From assembly GCF_004300825.1 (NCBI RefSeq), contig NZ_CP036250.1:1302001-1366000 (forward strand): a DNA stretch of 64,000 nt, read 5' to 3'. The translations under genes and the position numbers were made by a program. Position 1 is the first letter of the stretch. Each line of letters starts with the position of its first letter. Shown here piece after piece: positions 7,787-15,750 of the stretch. A model generated the notes under the pieces. It saw only the letters and a program-made list of their open reading frames with translations, was not told the DNA's origin and made no database searches. The stretch is from Egicoccus halophilus. Its GTDB lineage: Bacteria; Actinomycetota; Nitriliruptoria; Nitriliruptorales; Nitriliruptoraceae.

Positions 7787-9084
7787 CCGGCACCCTGCTG
7801 CGCGCGGTCAGCCGCGGCTCGGTGTCGCGGGTGGTCGGCACGGAGGTCGAGCTGCGCGGTCTGCGCCTCGCGGTCGGTGACGCCGTCGACGTCGAGGTGC
7901 GCGGCGAGACCCGGGTCGGTGAGGTGGTCGCGGTCGACGACCACGCCGCCCGCGCCCTGCTGCTGGGGACCACCGCCGGCATCGCCCGCGGCGACGTGGT
8001 GCGACCGCGGCCCGGACCGTTGACCTCGCCGATCGGTGACGCCCTGCTCGGGCGGATCGTCGACGCGCTCGGACGACCGATCGACGGCAAGGGTCCGATC
8101 GACGCCCCGCACGACGGTGTCGACGCGGCGGCGCCAAACGCGCTCGCACGCCAACGGGTCGAGGATCCTCTCGACACGGGCGTGAAGCTGATCGACACGC
8201 TGTGCACCGTGGGACGTGGCCAGCGCATGGGCCTGTTCGCCGGTTCCGGGGTGGGCAAGTCGACGCTGCTGGCGATGATGGTCCGCGGCACGACCGCATC
8301 CCGGTCGGTCATCGCGCTGGTCGGCGAACGTGGCCGTGAGGTCCGCGAGTTCGTCGAGGACGTGCTCGGTCCGGAGGGCCTGGCACGCAGCGTGGTGGTG
8401 GTCGCCACCTCCGACGAGCCGGCGCTGCTGCGCCTGCGGGCGGCGTTCCTGGCCACCCGGGTGGCCGAGGCCTTCGCCGACGACGGCCATGACGTGTTGC
8501 TGACCGTGGACTCGTTGACCCGACTGGCCACCGCCCAGCGTGAGGTCGGCCTCGCCGCCGGCGAGCCACCGACCTCCAAGGGGTATCCGCCGTCGGTGTT
8601 CGCGTTGCTGCCCCGGCTGCTCGAGCGTTCCGGCCCGCGCGAGGTCGGGACCATCACCGCCTTCTACACCGTGCTGGTCGAGGGCGGCGACCACGACGAG
8701 CCGGTCGCCGACGCCGCCCGGTCGATCCTCGACGGCCACCTCGTGCTCGACCGGTCGTTGACCACGGCGGGGCGGTTCCCCGCCATCGACCCGCTGGCGA
8801 GCCTCAGCCGACTCGCGACCACCGTCACGACCCCACAGCAGCAGGCCGACGCCCAAACGCTAAGGCGGTCCCTGGCCGCGGCCGACCGGGTACGTGACCT
8901 GGTCGAGGTCGGCGCCTACGTGCCCGGCAGCGACCGCGTGGCCGACGCGGCCCTGTCCCTGATGGACGACCTCGTCGCCTTCCTGACCCAGTCATCACAG
9001 GACGTGGTGACCTCCGACGACGCATGGATGCGGATCGCCGAGCTCGCGGCACGACTGCGGGCCACCGAGGAGGCAACGGCGTGA
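7783..9084 (+). CDS. fliI: Flagellum-specific ATP synthase FliI
   Basis: FliI is the hexameric ATPase of the flagellar export apparatus. The 433-residue product has the F1-beta-like fold: an N-terminal barrel, a Walker A motif GSGVGKST at residues 154-161, GERGREVREFVEDVLG, a Walker B strand DVLLTVDSLTRLATAQREVG, and PTSKGYPPSVFALLPRLLER, a sequence diagnostic of the FliI/YscN branch. The GTG start overlaps the fliH stop, and the stop overlaps the GTG of fliJ. Confidence 0.97.
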   Translation: MTGTLLRAVSRGSVSRVVGTEVELRGLRLAVGDAVDVEVRGETRVGEVVAVDDHAARALLLGTTAGIARGDVVRPRPGPLTSPIGDALLGRIVDALGRPIDGKGPIDAPHDGVDAAAPNALARQRVEDPLDTGVKLIDTLCTVGRGQRMGLFAGSGVGKSTLLAMMVRGTTASRSVIALVGERGREVREFVEDVLGPEGLARSVVVVATSDEPALLRLRAAFLATRVAEAFADDGHDVLLTVDSLTRLATAQREVGLAAGEPPTSKGYPPSVFALLPRLLERSGPREVGTITAFYTVLVEGGDHDEPVADAARSILDGHLVLDRSLTTAGRFPAIDPLASLSRLATTVTTPQQQADAQTLRRSLAAADRVRDLVEVGAYVPGSDRVADAALSLMDDLVAFLTQSSQDVVTSDDAWMRIAELAARLRATEEATA

Positions 9085-9503
9085 AGCGAGACCGGATGAA
9101 CGTCGTGCTGCAGGTGCGCGAGGGCATCGAACGCCGTCGACTCGCCGAACAGGCGGCCGCGGACCTGCAGGTGCGTCTGGCCGGACAACGCCGGTCGTCG
9201 GCCGTCAGCGCGCTCGAGCAGCGCAGCGCCCCGACGGCGTTCGGCTCGGTCGGCGACCTGCACCAGCACCGGCTGGGCAGCCTGGCGCTGACCGAGGCCG
9301 TCGAGCGGGCCCGTGACGGCGAGCTGGCCGCGCGCTCGCAGGCCGAGGCCGCCGACGAACGGCGCGTGCAGGCCGCGATCGCGCGGCGCAGCGCCCAGCG
9401 CCTGGCGGAGCGGCGCGGCAGCGAAGCCGCCGCCCGGGCCAGCCGTGCGGCCGAGTCGCAGCTGGACGCGGTCGCGCTCGAGAGCTGGCGGCGCCGACCA
9501 TGA
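9081..9503 (+). CDS. fliJ: Flagellar export chaperone FliJ
   Basis: FliJ is the coiled-coil stalk that couples FliI to the export gate FlhA. The 140-residue product is taken from the GTG that overlaps the fliI stop (GTGA). It is Arg/Ala/Glu-rich and predicted almost wholly alpha-helical (QVREGIERRRLAEQAAADLQ; RARDGELAARSQAEAADERR), which is what FliJ looks like. FliJ is slightly over 140 residues in most species. There is no catalytic motif. The call depends on coiled-coil character and strict position after fliI. Confidence 0.85.
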   Translation: MKRDRMNVVLQVREGIERRRLAEQAAADLQVRLAGQRRSSAVSALEQRSAPTAFGSVGDLHQHRLGSLALTEAVERARDGELAARSQAEAADERRVQAAIARRSAQRLAERRGSEAAARASRAAESQLDAVALESWRRRP

Positions 9504-10255
9504 TGACGCTCGGTGCCAGCGGCATGGTCGACGCGCAGGCGCGCATCGCCGCGATCCAGGGCCGCATCCAGTCCTTCCAGCCGTCCACCCCCGTGTTGGC
9601 CGCGACCGCGTCGCGCCCGTCGGGCGCGGGCGGCGCGTCGAACACCGCGGCGCGGACGCCGTCGTTCCCGGCCGAACTGGCCGCCTCGAGCGCCACGCCG
9701 CTCGTCGGCCCACCCGCGGGCGCGTCGACTTCCACGCCCGGTGGCACGCCCGTCGCCACCGCACCGGACGCGTCCGGCGCCTCCGGCGCCCGGACCGTCC
9801 CCGGGGCGCCGGCGGCCGCGGGCACATCGGCCGCGAGCGGCGTCTCCGGTACCTGGGTGAACCGGCTCCCCGCCGCCGGCCGGCCGTGGGCCGGCGCCAT
9901 CGAGCAGGCGGCGAACGAGGTCGGTCTCGACCCGGCACTGCTCGCCGCCCTGGTGCGCCACGAGTCCAACTTCGATCCGGACGCGCGCTCGCGTGCCGGC
10001 GCCATCGGGCTCGCGCAGCTCATGCCGGGCACCGCGGCCGGACTGCGGGTCGACCCACACGATCCCCTGGACAACCTGCGTGGCGGCGCCCGTTACCTCA
10101 AGCAGCAGCTCGACCGTTTCGGCCGCCCGGAACTCGCACTGGCGGCCTACAACGCCGGCCCGAACCGGGTCGCCCAGGCCGGCGGCATTCCCCGCATCCA
10201 AGAGACCCAACGCTACGTCGAACGCGTGACGAACACCTGGGAGCAGTGGCGTTGA
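9500..10255 (+). CDS. Flagellar lytic transglycosylase (SLT domain)
   Basis: Probably cleaves peptidoglycan to let the rod pass the cell wall, the job done by FlgJ in proteobacteria. The 251-residue product has a poorly conserved Ala/Pro/Ser/Thr-rich first half without a clear signal peptide. A Slt-type domain covers about residues 130-251. The catalytic glutamate is E154 in HESNFDPDARS, followed by GAIGLAQLMPGTA and the closing ALAAYNAGPNRV, both classic SLT signatures. Lack of a signal peptide suggests export through the flagellar gate itself. It overlaps fliJ (ATGA) and fliK (TTGA or GTG just before), so it is made with the hook genes. Confidence 0.92.
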   Translation: MMTLGASGMVDAQARIAAIQGRIQSFQPSTPVLAATASRPSGAGGASNTAARTPSFPAELAASSATPLVGPPAGASTSTPGGTPVATAPDASGASGARTVPGAPAAAGTSAASGVSGTWVNRLPAAGRPWAGAIEQAANEVGLDPALLAALVRHESNFDPDARSRAGAIGLAQLMPGTAAGLRVDPHDPLDNLRGGARYLKQQLDRFGRPELALAAYNAGPNRVAQAGGIPRIQETQRYVERVTNTWEQWR

Positions 10256-11412
10256 TCCGATTCCCCACGACGGCCTCGCCCGCCACGACGGCCTCGCCCG
10301 CCACGACGGCCTCGCCCGCCACGACGGGCATGACCGGCAACGACGACGCTGCGGCCGAGGGCGACTTCCTGGCCGTGCTCGCCGGCCTGGTCGCCTATCC
10401 GCAGACCGACGCCACGGCGGCCCCGGAGCCGGCCACGACCTCGGCGAGCCTGCTCGCCGACGTGCCCGTCGTCGCGGGCGACTCCGTCGACGACCGGCCC
10501 GAACCGGACGTGGGCGAGGTCGCGTCCGAACTCCTCGCCCCGGCCTGGCCGCTCGCGCAGGCGCTGGCGGCACTGCTGGCCCAGCCGGCGCCGCAGGTCA
10601 CCGACGCGGCCGACCCCGTCGTCGCCCCTGGCGCCGGGGCGCCGGCCGACGCGGACGGGGCAGGCGACGCGGACACGGTCGCGTCCGTCGGAGACGGTGC
10701 CGCCGTCGCCGGAGACCTCCCGGCGCCGGACCTCGAACCGTCGAGCGCGTCGGCGGCAGCGCCGGACGCGGACGCCGGAGCATCCGCGCCGGGTCCCGTC
10801 CGGTCCCAGCCGGCCCCGTCGCCGACCACGAACGCCGAGGTGGTCGAGGCGCTCGACGCCGACGGTGACCCCGCCCCGTCCCCGCGTGCCGGTGCCGAAA
10901 TCTCCGCGAGCGAAGGCTTCCCGCCGGCGGTGCGACAGGCGACCGGATCAACGGCCCCGAGCGGTACCGCGGCCTCCGCCGTGGTGCTCGACGCCGCGCC
11001 GGCCGGGGCCGAGGCGATGACCGGGGCCAGCGGCGAGCGTCCGCCGGCGCCGGTCGCGTCCGCGTCCGGGGTCCAGCGCGTGCTCGACGTGCTCGAGCGG
11101 CTCGAGCTGACGCCGCCGCCGCGGGAGGTCACGCTGGAGTTCGGCGACTTCCGCCTGCGTGTGGCGATCGAGGACGGTGCCGTGCGCCTGCACGTACTGG
11201 GCGACCAACGTGACGCGAGCCGTGAACTCGTGCGCGCGGCGGCCGACGCACTCCGGGAGCGCGGCTTCGACCTCGCCGGCGACGGTCGTGGCGGGCAGTC
11301 GCGGTCCGACGACCGGGACCACCCCGACGGGTCCCCGGTGTCTGCGGGCCGCGCTGCCCCGCGGACGACCGACGCGAACACGGCCGGGCGGCGCCCGGGC
11401 GTCCACCTGTAG
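10252..11412 (+). CDS. fliK: Flagellar hook-length control protein FliK
   Basis: FliK is a secreted ruler that stops hook growth and switches export specificity. The product is 386 residues if the TTG overlapping the previous stop is used (GGGAG lies eight bases upstream); GTG 10246 is an alternative. The first ~270 residues are low-complexity Ala/Pro/Asp/Thr, as in FliK rulers, and begin with a repeated TASPAT. The C-terminal Flg_hook domain lies at about 275-345: VLDVLERLELTPPPREVTLE followed by FGDFRLRVAIEDGAVRLHVL. Its position between the transglycosylase and flgD fits FliK. Confidence is high for the C-terminal domain and lower for the exact start. Confidence 0.9.
   Translation: MIRFPTTASPATTASPATTASPATTGMTGNDDAAAEGDFLAVLAGLVAYPQTDATAAPEPATTSASLLADVPVVAGDSVDDRPEPDVGEVASELLAPAWPLAQALAALLAQPAPQVTDAADPVVAPGAGAPADADGAGDADTVASVGDGAAVAGDLPAPDLEPSSASAAAPDADAGASAPGPVRSQPAPSPTTNAEVVEALDADGDPAPSPRAGAEISASEGFPPAVRQATGSTAPSGTAASAVVLDAAPAGAEAMTGASGERPPAPVASASGVQRVLDVLERLELTPPPREVTLEFGDFRLRVAIEDGAVRLHVLGDQRDASRELVRAAADALRERGFDLAGDGRGGQSRSDDRDHPDGSPVSAGRAAPRTTDANTAGRRPGVHL
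10265..10327 (+). repeat. 18-bp tandem repeat, 3.5 copies, at the fliK 5' end
   Basis: The unit CCACGACGGCCTCGCCCG repeats perfectly at 10265-10282, 10283-10300 and 10301-10318, with half a copy after. It is in frame and codes for TTASPA units at the extreme N-terminus of FliK. Because FliK length measures the hook, copy-number change here could subtly alter the ruler. Confidence 0.95.
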
Positions 11413-11423
11413 GAGACCACCAC

Positions 11424-11873
11424 ATGACGATGATCAGCGGGATCGGTGGGAGCGCCGGCCTGCCAACCGGTGACGCGGCCCTGACCGCGCTCGGCGGCCT
11501 GGGCAGCGACGGGTTCCTGCAGTTGATGGTGGCGCAGCTGCGCTACCAGAACCCGCTCAACCCCTCCGATCCCTCCGCCATGATGATGCAGACGGCGCAG
11601 CTCGCGCAGCTCGACGCCGTCCAGCAGCTCGCCAGCCTCCAGCGGCGTGACCTCGGCCTGCAGAACGCCGTGGCCGCCGCCGGGATGGTCGGCACGAACG
11701 TGCACGCACTCGCCACGGATGGCACCACGGTGCGGGGCGTCGTCGACGCCGTTCGTTACACCACGCTGGGTCCGGTCCTGGAGATCGGGGGACAGGAAGT
11801 CCCCTTCGACCAGGTCACCGAGATCCGTCGCACCCCCGCACCCGGCGGCACCGCCGTCGCCATCGACGCCTGA
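11424..11873 (+). CDS. flgD: Flagellar hook assembly scaffold FlgD
   Basis: FlgD caps the growing hook and is left out of the finished structure. The 149-residue product holds the N-terminal FlgD core DGFLQLMVAQLRYQNPLNPS with MMMQTAQLAQLDAVQQLASL, and then a short C-terminal part with MVGTNVHALATDGTTVRGVV. It lacks the larger Fn3/Tudor C-terminal domain of enterobacterial FlgD, as in Bacillus, where FlgD is about 140 residues. A ribosome site AGGAG is ten bases before the ATG. flgE follows after 19 bp. Confidence 0.95.
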   Translation: MTMISGIGGSAGLPTGDAALTALGGLGSDGFLQLMVAQLRYQNPLNPSDPSAMMMQTAQLAQLDAVQQLASLQRRDLGLQNAVAAAGMVGTNVHALATDGTTVRGVVDAVRYTTLGPVLEIGGQEVPFDQVTEIRRTPAPGGTAVAIDA

Positions 11874-11892
11874 TCGGGCGAAGGAAACCTCC

Positions 11893-12684
11893 ATGCTGCG
11901 TTCCATGTTCTCCGCGGTCTCCGGGCTGCGCTCGCACCAGACGATGATGGACGTGACGGGCAACAACGTCGCCAACGTCAACACCGCCGGCTACAAGGCC
12001 GTGCGGACCACCTTCCAGGAGACCCTGACCCAGGTCGTCCGCGGCGGCACCGCCGGCGGCGGCAACCAGGGCGGCACCAACCCGATGCAGCTCGGCCTCG
12101 GGTCCGCCGTCGCCGCGACCGACCTGGTCTTCAGCCAGGGCGCCTCGCAGGTCACCGGCCGTGCCACCGACGTGGCGATCCAGGGCGACGGGTTCTTCGT
12201 CGTGCAGGACAACGCCGGGACCAACTTCTACACCCGGGCGGGCGCCTTCGGCGTCGACAGCGCCGGCAACATGGTCACGCCCGACGGTCTGCGGGTGGTC
12301 GGCGTCAACGGCCCGATCAACGTCCAGAACGCCACCGACGTCTCGGTCGGCTCGGACGGGACCATCAACGGGCGGGTCAACGGCCAGAACCAGGTGCTCG
12401 GACAGATCCAGCTGGCCCGGTTCCCCAACCCCGGCGGCCTCACCCGGGTCGGCAACGGCCTGTTCGACGCCGGCGACGCGGCCGGCGCGGTCGTCCTGGG
12501 TGCACCGGGTGACGCCGCCCAGGGCCTCGGTGGCCTGCAGTCGGGCACCCTCGAGATGTCGAACGTCGACCTCGCGGCCGAGTTCACCAACCTGATCCTC
12601 GCCCAGCGTGGCTTCCAGGCCAACGCCCGCACCATCTCCACCAGCGACGAACTGCTGCAGGAGCTGGTCAACCTCAAGCGCTGA
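11893..12684 (+). CDS. flgE: Flagellar hook protein FlgE (short, Bacillus-like)
   Basis: Hook or rod axial protein. At 263 residues it is as short as FlgG, but the sequence follows the hook subtype: MLRSMFSAVSGLRSHQTMMD, then GNNVANVNTAGYKA and TTFQETLTQ. The middle DVAIQGDGFFVVQ, and the C-terminal SNVDLAAEFTNLILAQRGFQ with ANARTISTSDELLQELVNLK, are axial-family signatures. Bacillus FlgE is also about 264 residues and lies after flgD, so FlgE is preferred to FlgG. The start ATG 11893 has AAGGAAA upstream. A strong terminator follows. Confidence 0.9.
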   Translation: MLRSMFSAVSGLRSHQTMMDVTGNNVANVNTAGYKAVRTTFQETLTQVVRGGTAGGGNQGGTNPMQLGLGSAVAATDLVFSQGASQVTGRATDVAIQGDGFFVVQDNAGTNFYTRAGAFGVDSAGNMVTPDGLRVVGVNGPINVQNATDVSVGSDGTINGRVNGQNQVLGQIQLARFPNPGGLTRVGNGLFDAGDAAGAVVLGAPGDAAQGLGGLQSGTLEMSNVDLAAEFTNLILAQRGFQANARTISTSDELLQELVNLKR

Positions 12685-12700
12685 CGACGCCTCCACCGCT

Positions 12701-12732
12701 CGCGCCCCTGCCGTCACGTCGGCAGGGGCGCG
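12701..12732. terminator. Bidirectional terminator after flgE
   Basis: A 13-bp perfect stem (12701-12713 with 12720-12732) closes a six-base loop TCACGT, 16 bp after the flgE stop. It would stop the basal-body operon from the left. On the other strand it lies at the end of the decayed EAL-HDOD gene, whose stop codon falls in the loop. Confidence 0.85.
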
Positions 12733-13110
12733 GGCGTTCGGGCGGCGCGTTCGCCGAGCACCAGCAGGCCGTCGAGGATGGAGGTCACCGGTCGCCACCC
12801 GGCCTCGTAGCGCAGCAGGCGGAGGAAGCGGTCGGCGAGCTGCAGGTCACCGCCGATGAGTGCGGGACCGCGTGGAGGTCGAGCGTCTCGTCGCGACAGC
12901 GTCGCAACAGGGCGAGGTGCGGGGCCGGCAACGCCAGCGTGCGCATCGGACGCACCGTCTCGGGCCGGGTGACGAAGTAGCCCTGCAGCAGCGCGGCGCC
13001 GCACGCCAGCGCGCGGGACCAGGTCGCGGCGTCCTCGACCTTCTCGGCCAGGACCGTGGCGCCAGGCGTGGGTCGCCGGGTACGACGTCGTCCAGTGCGA
13101 GCCGGAAGCC
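12714..13110 (-). pseudogene. Remnant of an EAL-HDOD (YuxH-type) phosphodiesterase gene
   Basis: No intact frame covers this stretch, but the minus strand holds a recognisable C-terminal relic in three frames. Read in order it gives GFRLALDD and VVPGDPRLA (EAL core, 13110 to about 13070), then after a frame change TVLAEKVEDAATWSRALACG with LLQGYFVTRPETV and ALPAPHLALLRR (end of the EAL domain). After a one-base loss near 12862 it gives VPALIGGDLQLADRFLRLLR and TSILDGLLVLGE (HDOD part), to a stop at 12714. The N-terminus and about 50 residues between the DD motif and AEKVE are missing. EAL-HDOD proteins hydrolyse or sense c-di-GMP and are often tied to motility. The location inside the flagellar locus suggests a lost motility regulator. 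Confidence 0.75.
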
Positions 13111-13359
13111 CGCCGTCCGATGACCATGCGGGCCGTCCGGTCATCGCTGCGCGTCCCTCCACCGTGTCACGTTCGTCCCTTGTTCGGCCCGTCGGCCCGC
13201 CACTGCAGCGACGCGGTACAGCAGCCGCTCACCGCCGTCCGGCCCGACCCGGCCGTGCGTGGCGCACGACGACGCTTCAGTCGGAAGCCGGGCAGCCGAT
13301 CACCAAGCAGAGGGCAGAAGGATCTGCCCGTTCGGATGCCGGCACAAGGAGGTGCGGCG

Positions 13360-13602
13360 GTGATCCTGGTGCACCGACTCCGCGGCGAACCCCTGTTCAT
13401 CAACGCGGACCTCATCGAATCGATCGAAGCGACGCCCGACACGGTGTTGACCCTGGTCGACAACCGTCGCGTCCTGATCGAGGAGCTCCCCCAGGTCGTG
13501 GTGGACCGCATCGTGGCCTTCCGGGCCTCGCTGCTCGTCGCCGCCGACGACCTGCGCACCACGACGCCGGTGCTCTCCATCGTGCGCGACGAGGAGAACT
13601 GA
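13360..13602 (+). CDS. flbD: Flagellar protein FlbD (SwrD-like)
   Basis: A small cytoplasmic protein found beside motA/motB or fliL in Gram-positive bacteria. Its Bacillus counterpart SwrD raises motor torque. The 80-residue product contains the family core VILVHRLRGEPLFINADLIE, then SIEATPDTVLTLVDNRRVLI and VVDRIVAFRASL. The start is fixed by a perfect AAGGAGG (13346-13352) seven bases before GTG 13360. It is the first gene of the second flagellar operon (stator, switch, export gate) and is followed two bases later by motA. Confidence 0.93.
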   Translation: MILVHRLRGEPLFINADLIESIEATPDTVLTLVDNRRVLIEELPQVVVDRIVAFRASLLVAADDLRTTTPVLSIVRDEEN

Positions 13603-13604
13603 CC

Positions 13605-14399
13605 GTGGATCCCCTGTTCCTCGGCGGGCTCGTCCTCGCCCTGCTCGGCATCATCATCGCCACGATCATCGACGGGAACTCGTTCGCGCCGCTGATCGGC
13701 CCGTCGTCGGCCGTGCTCGTGCTGCTCGGCGCCCTCGGCGCCGGTCTGATGGCCTTCCGCAAGGCGGACATCGGCAGCCTGCCCAAGTCGACCGTCAAGG
13801 CCATCAAGGGCGACTCGCTCGACGTGCAAACCACCATCACCCAGCTCGCGCAGCTCGCCGAGGTGGCCCGCCGTGACGGCATGCTGGCGCTCGAGGCTCG
13901 ACTCGAGACCATCGAGGACCGCTTCGTGCGCACCGGCGTCCAGTTGCTGGTCGACGGCGTCGACGAGGAGGTCCTGCGCGACACGCTCGAGATCGAGGTC
14001 GCGGCGACCGACGACCGGCATGGCATCGCCATCGCGTTCTTCAAGTCGCTGGCCGGCTATGCGCCGACCTTCGGCATGGTCGGCACGGTCATCGGTCTGA
14101 TCAACATGCTCGGCAACCTCTCCGACCCGTCGCAGCTGGGCAAGGGCATGGCGCTCGCGCTGCTGACGACGCTGTACGGCGTGATGTTCGCCAACCTGCT
14201 GTTCAACCCCGTGGCCGAGCGGCTGGGTCGGATGAACGAACTCGAACTCGCCGCCATGGACGTCGCCCTGGACGGCATCCTCACGATCCGTCGTGGCGCC
14301 AGCCCGCGCGGGGTCATCGAACGTCTCGAGTCCTACCTGCCGCCGTCCGAGCGCATCGGCGTCGCCGACCGGCTCGGCAAGCCGGGGGAGGCGGCCTGA
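13605..14399 (+). CDS. motA: Flagellar motor stator protein MotA
   Basis: MotA, with MotB, forms the ion-driven stator in the cytoplasmic membrane. The 264-residue product starts at GTG 13605, two bases after flbD. Four membrane helices are visible: about residues 4-22 and 30-48 at the N-terminus, and 148-170 and 180-200. The family signature GYAPTFGMVGTVIGLINML holds the conserved proline facing the ion path. The cytoplasmic loop (about 85-140) contains EARLETIEDRFVRTGVQLLV with the charged residues that contact FliG. Whether protons or sodium drive it cannot be told from the sequence. Confidence 0.96.
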   Translation: MDPLFLGGLVLALLGIIIATIIDGNSFAPLIGPSSAVLVLLGALGAGLMAFRKADIGSLPKSTVKAIKGDSLDVQTTITQLAQLAEVARRDGMLALEARLETIEDRFVRTGVQLLVDGVDEEVLRDTLEIEVAATDDRHGIAIAFFKSLAGYAPTFGMVGTVIGLINMLGNLSDPSQLGKGMALALLTTLYGVMFANLLFNPVAERLGRMNELELAAMDVALDGILTIRRGASPRGVIERLESYLPPSERIGVADRLGKPGEAA

Positions 14400-14400
14400 G

Positions 14401-15183
14401 ATGGCACGGGACACGCGCCGCAAGAAGAGCGACGGCGGCGGCAGCGACCGCTGGCTCGGTACGTACGGCGACATGGTGACGCTGCTGATGGCGTTCTTCG
14501 TGATGCTGTACTCGATGTCGACCGTCGACGCGATGAAGTTCGCCGCGTTCGTGCAGGGCCTGTCGGTCCCGTTCGGCAACAACTCCGCCGAGGGGATCCT
14601 GCCCGAGTCCAGCGGCCTGCTGCCCGACGGCAGCGGCATGGACCCCGAGCAACCCGGCACGCAGGCCGTCCAGGCCATGATCGACGCCGCCGCGGAGGCC
14701 AACGCGACCCGGCGTGAGGCGCAGCTGGAGGAGATCTCGGCGAAGCTGACCGAGGCGCTCGCCGAGGCCGGCCTCGACGCGCTGGTCGAGCAGCGTCGCG
14801 AGGAACGGGGGCTGGTGGTCTCGATCGCGACCGACGACGTGTTGTTCGCCCTCGGCAGCACCGCGATCAACCCGCGGGGCCGCGACGTGCTGGGCAAGGT
14901 CGCGCAGATCCTGGGGGAGTTCCCCAACCAGATCCTCATCGAGGGCTACACCGACGACCTGCCCCTGCGTCGCGGCGGGTACGACAACTGGAACCTGTCC
15001 ACCGACCGCGCCGTCGCGGTCCTGAAGTTCCTGGTGAAGGAGCACGGTCTGCCACCGGCCAAGGTCGGCGCGGTGGGATACGGGGAGTTCCGCCCGCTCG
15101 TGCCCAACTCGTCACCGGCGAACCGGTCCAAGAACCGGCGCGTCGACATCGTCGTACTGATGGAAGAGGAGGCGCAGGCATGA
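14401..15183 (+). CDS. motB: Flagellar motor stator protein MotB
   Basis: MotB anchors the stator to peptidoglycan and carries the ion-binding aspartate. The 260-residue product has a basic N-terminus, one membrane helix (about residues 24-42) opening with YGDMVTLLMAFFVMLYSMST, where D24 is the essential aspartate, a plug and linker region, and a C-terminal OmpA-like domain (about 135-255). The OmpA domain includes LIEGYTDDLPLRRGGYDNWN and LSTDRAVAVLKFLV, the peptidoglycan-binding motif. One base separates it from motA, and it overlaps fliL by ATGA. Confidence 0.97.
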   Translation: MARDTRRKKSDGGGSDRWLGTYGDMVTLLMAFFVMLYSMSTVDAMKFAAFVQGLSVPFGNNSAEGILPESSGLLPDGSGMDPEQPGTQAVQAMIDAAAEANATRREAQLEEISAKLTEALAEAGLDALVEQRREERGLVVSIATDDVLFALGSTAINPRGRDVLGKVAQILGEFPNQILIEGYTDDLPLRRGGYDNWNLSTDRAVAVLKFLVKEHGLPPAKVGAVGYGEFRPLVPNSSPANRSKNRRVDIVVLMEEEAQA

Positions 15184-15626
15184 GCCAGGCCGAGGTCGTC
15201 GAGACCACACCCAAGTCCAAGAAGAAGCTGTTCGTCCTGGTCGGCGCGCTCGCCGTGGTGATCACCGCAGCCGCTGCATGGTTCCTGCTCCTGGCACCGC
15301 AGGACGCCGAGGCGGCGGAGCCCGTCGACGGCGAGATCGTGACCTTCGAGCCGCTGACGACCACGCTGGGGGTCTCCTCGCCGAGCCACGCCCGCGTGTC
15401 GCTGGCGATCGTGCTCAGTGAGGGGACCGACCCCGCGCTGATCGAACCGAAGCAGGCCCTGCTCCAGGACGCCCTGCTCCAGGAGATCGCCGCCATGCAG
15501 GCCGATCAGCTGCGCAGCGCCGAGGGGTCCGACCAACTGCGCCAGGCACTGACCGCCGATGCCCGTGCCATCTGGGGCGACGACGTGGTGCGGCGGGTCG
15601 TGCTGACCGAACTGCTGGTCCAGTGA
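15180..15626 (+). CDS. fliL: Flagellar basal body-associated protein FliL
   Basis: FliL is a single-pass membrane protein that surrounds the stator and supports torque. The 148-residue product has a short cytoplasmic basic start (TPKSKKKL), a membrane helix at about residues 18-38 (FVLVGALAVVITAAAAWFLL) and a periplasmic domain ending in a typical FliL terminal segment (GDDVVRRVVLTELLVQ). The ATG overlaps the motB stop. A 124-bp gap with small hairpins but no clear promoter precedes fliM. Confidence 0.93.
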   Translation: MSQAEVVETTPKSKKKLFVLVGALAVVITAAAAWFLLLAPQDAEAAEPVDGEIVTFEPLTTTLGVSSPSHARVSLAIVLSEGTDPALIEPKQALLQDALLQEIAAMQADQLRSAEGSDQLRQALTADARAIWGDDVVRRVVLTELLVQ

Positions 15627-15750
15627 AGCGGTCCGGCGGCCTCTTCGCGGGTTCTTTCCCGCCGGGGGCGCCGCCCGGCTGCCACCGCAGCTGACCGCTT
15701 GACCCGGCCTGGGCCCGGCCGACGGTTCCCTCGACTTCGTGGAGGTAATC

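Noticed and set aside
5941-8856. A 971-codon open frame on the minus strand opposite fliG-fliH-fliI
   Set aside because: Its translation is low-complexity Arg/Gly/Ala with no motif, while the plus strand carries three well-conserved flagellar genes.
10265-10327. Regular 18-bp repeats looked at as a possible CRISPR fragment
   Set aside because: The copies are directly adjacent without spacers, in frame, and inside the fliK coding region.
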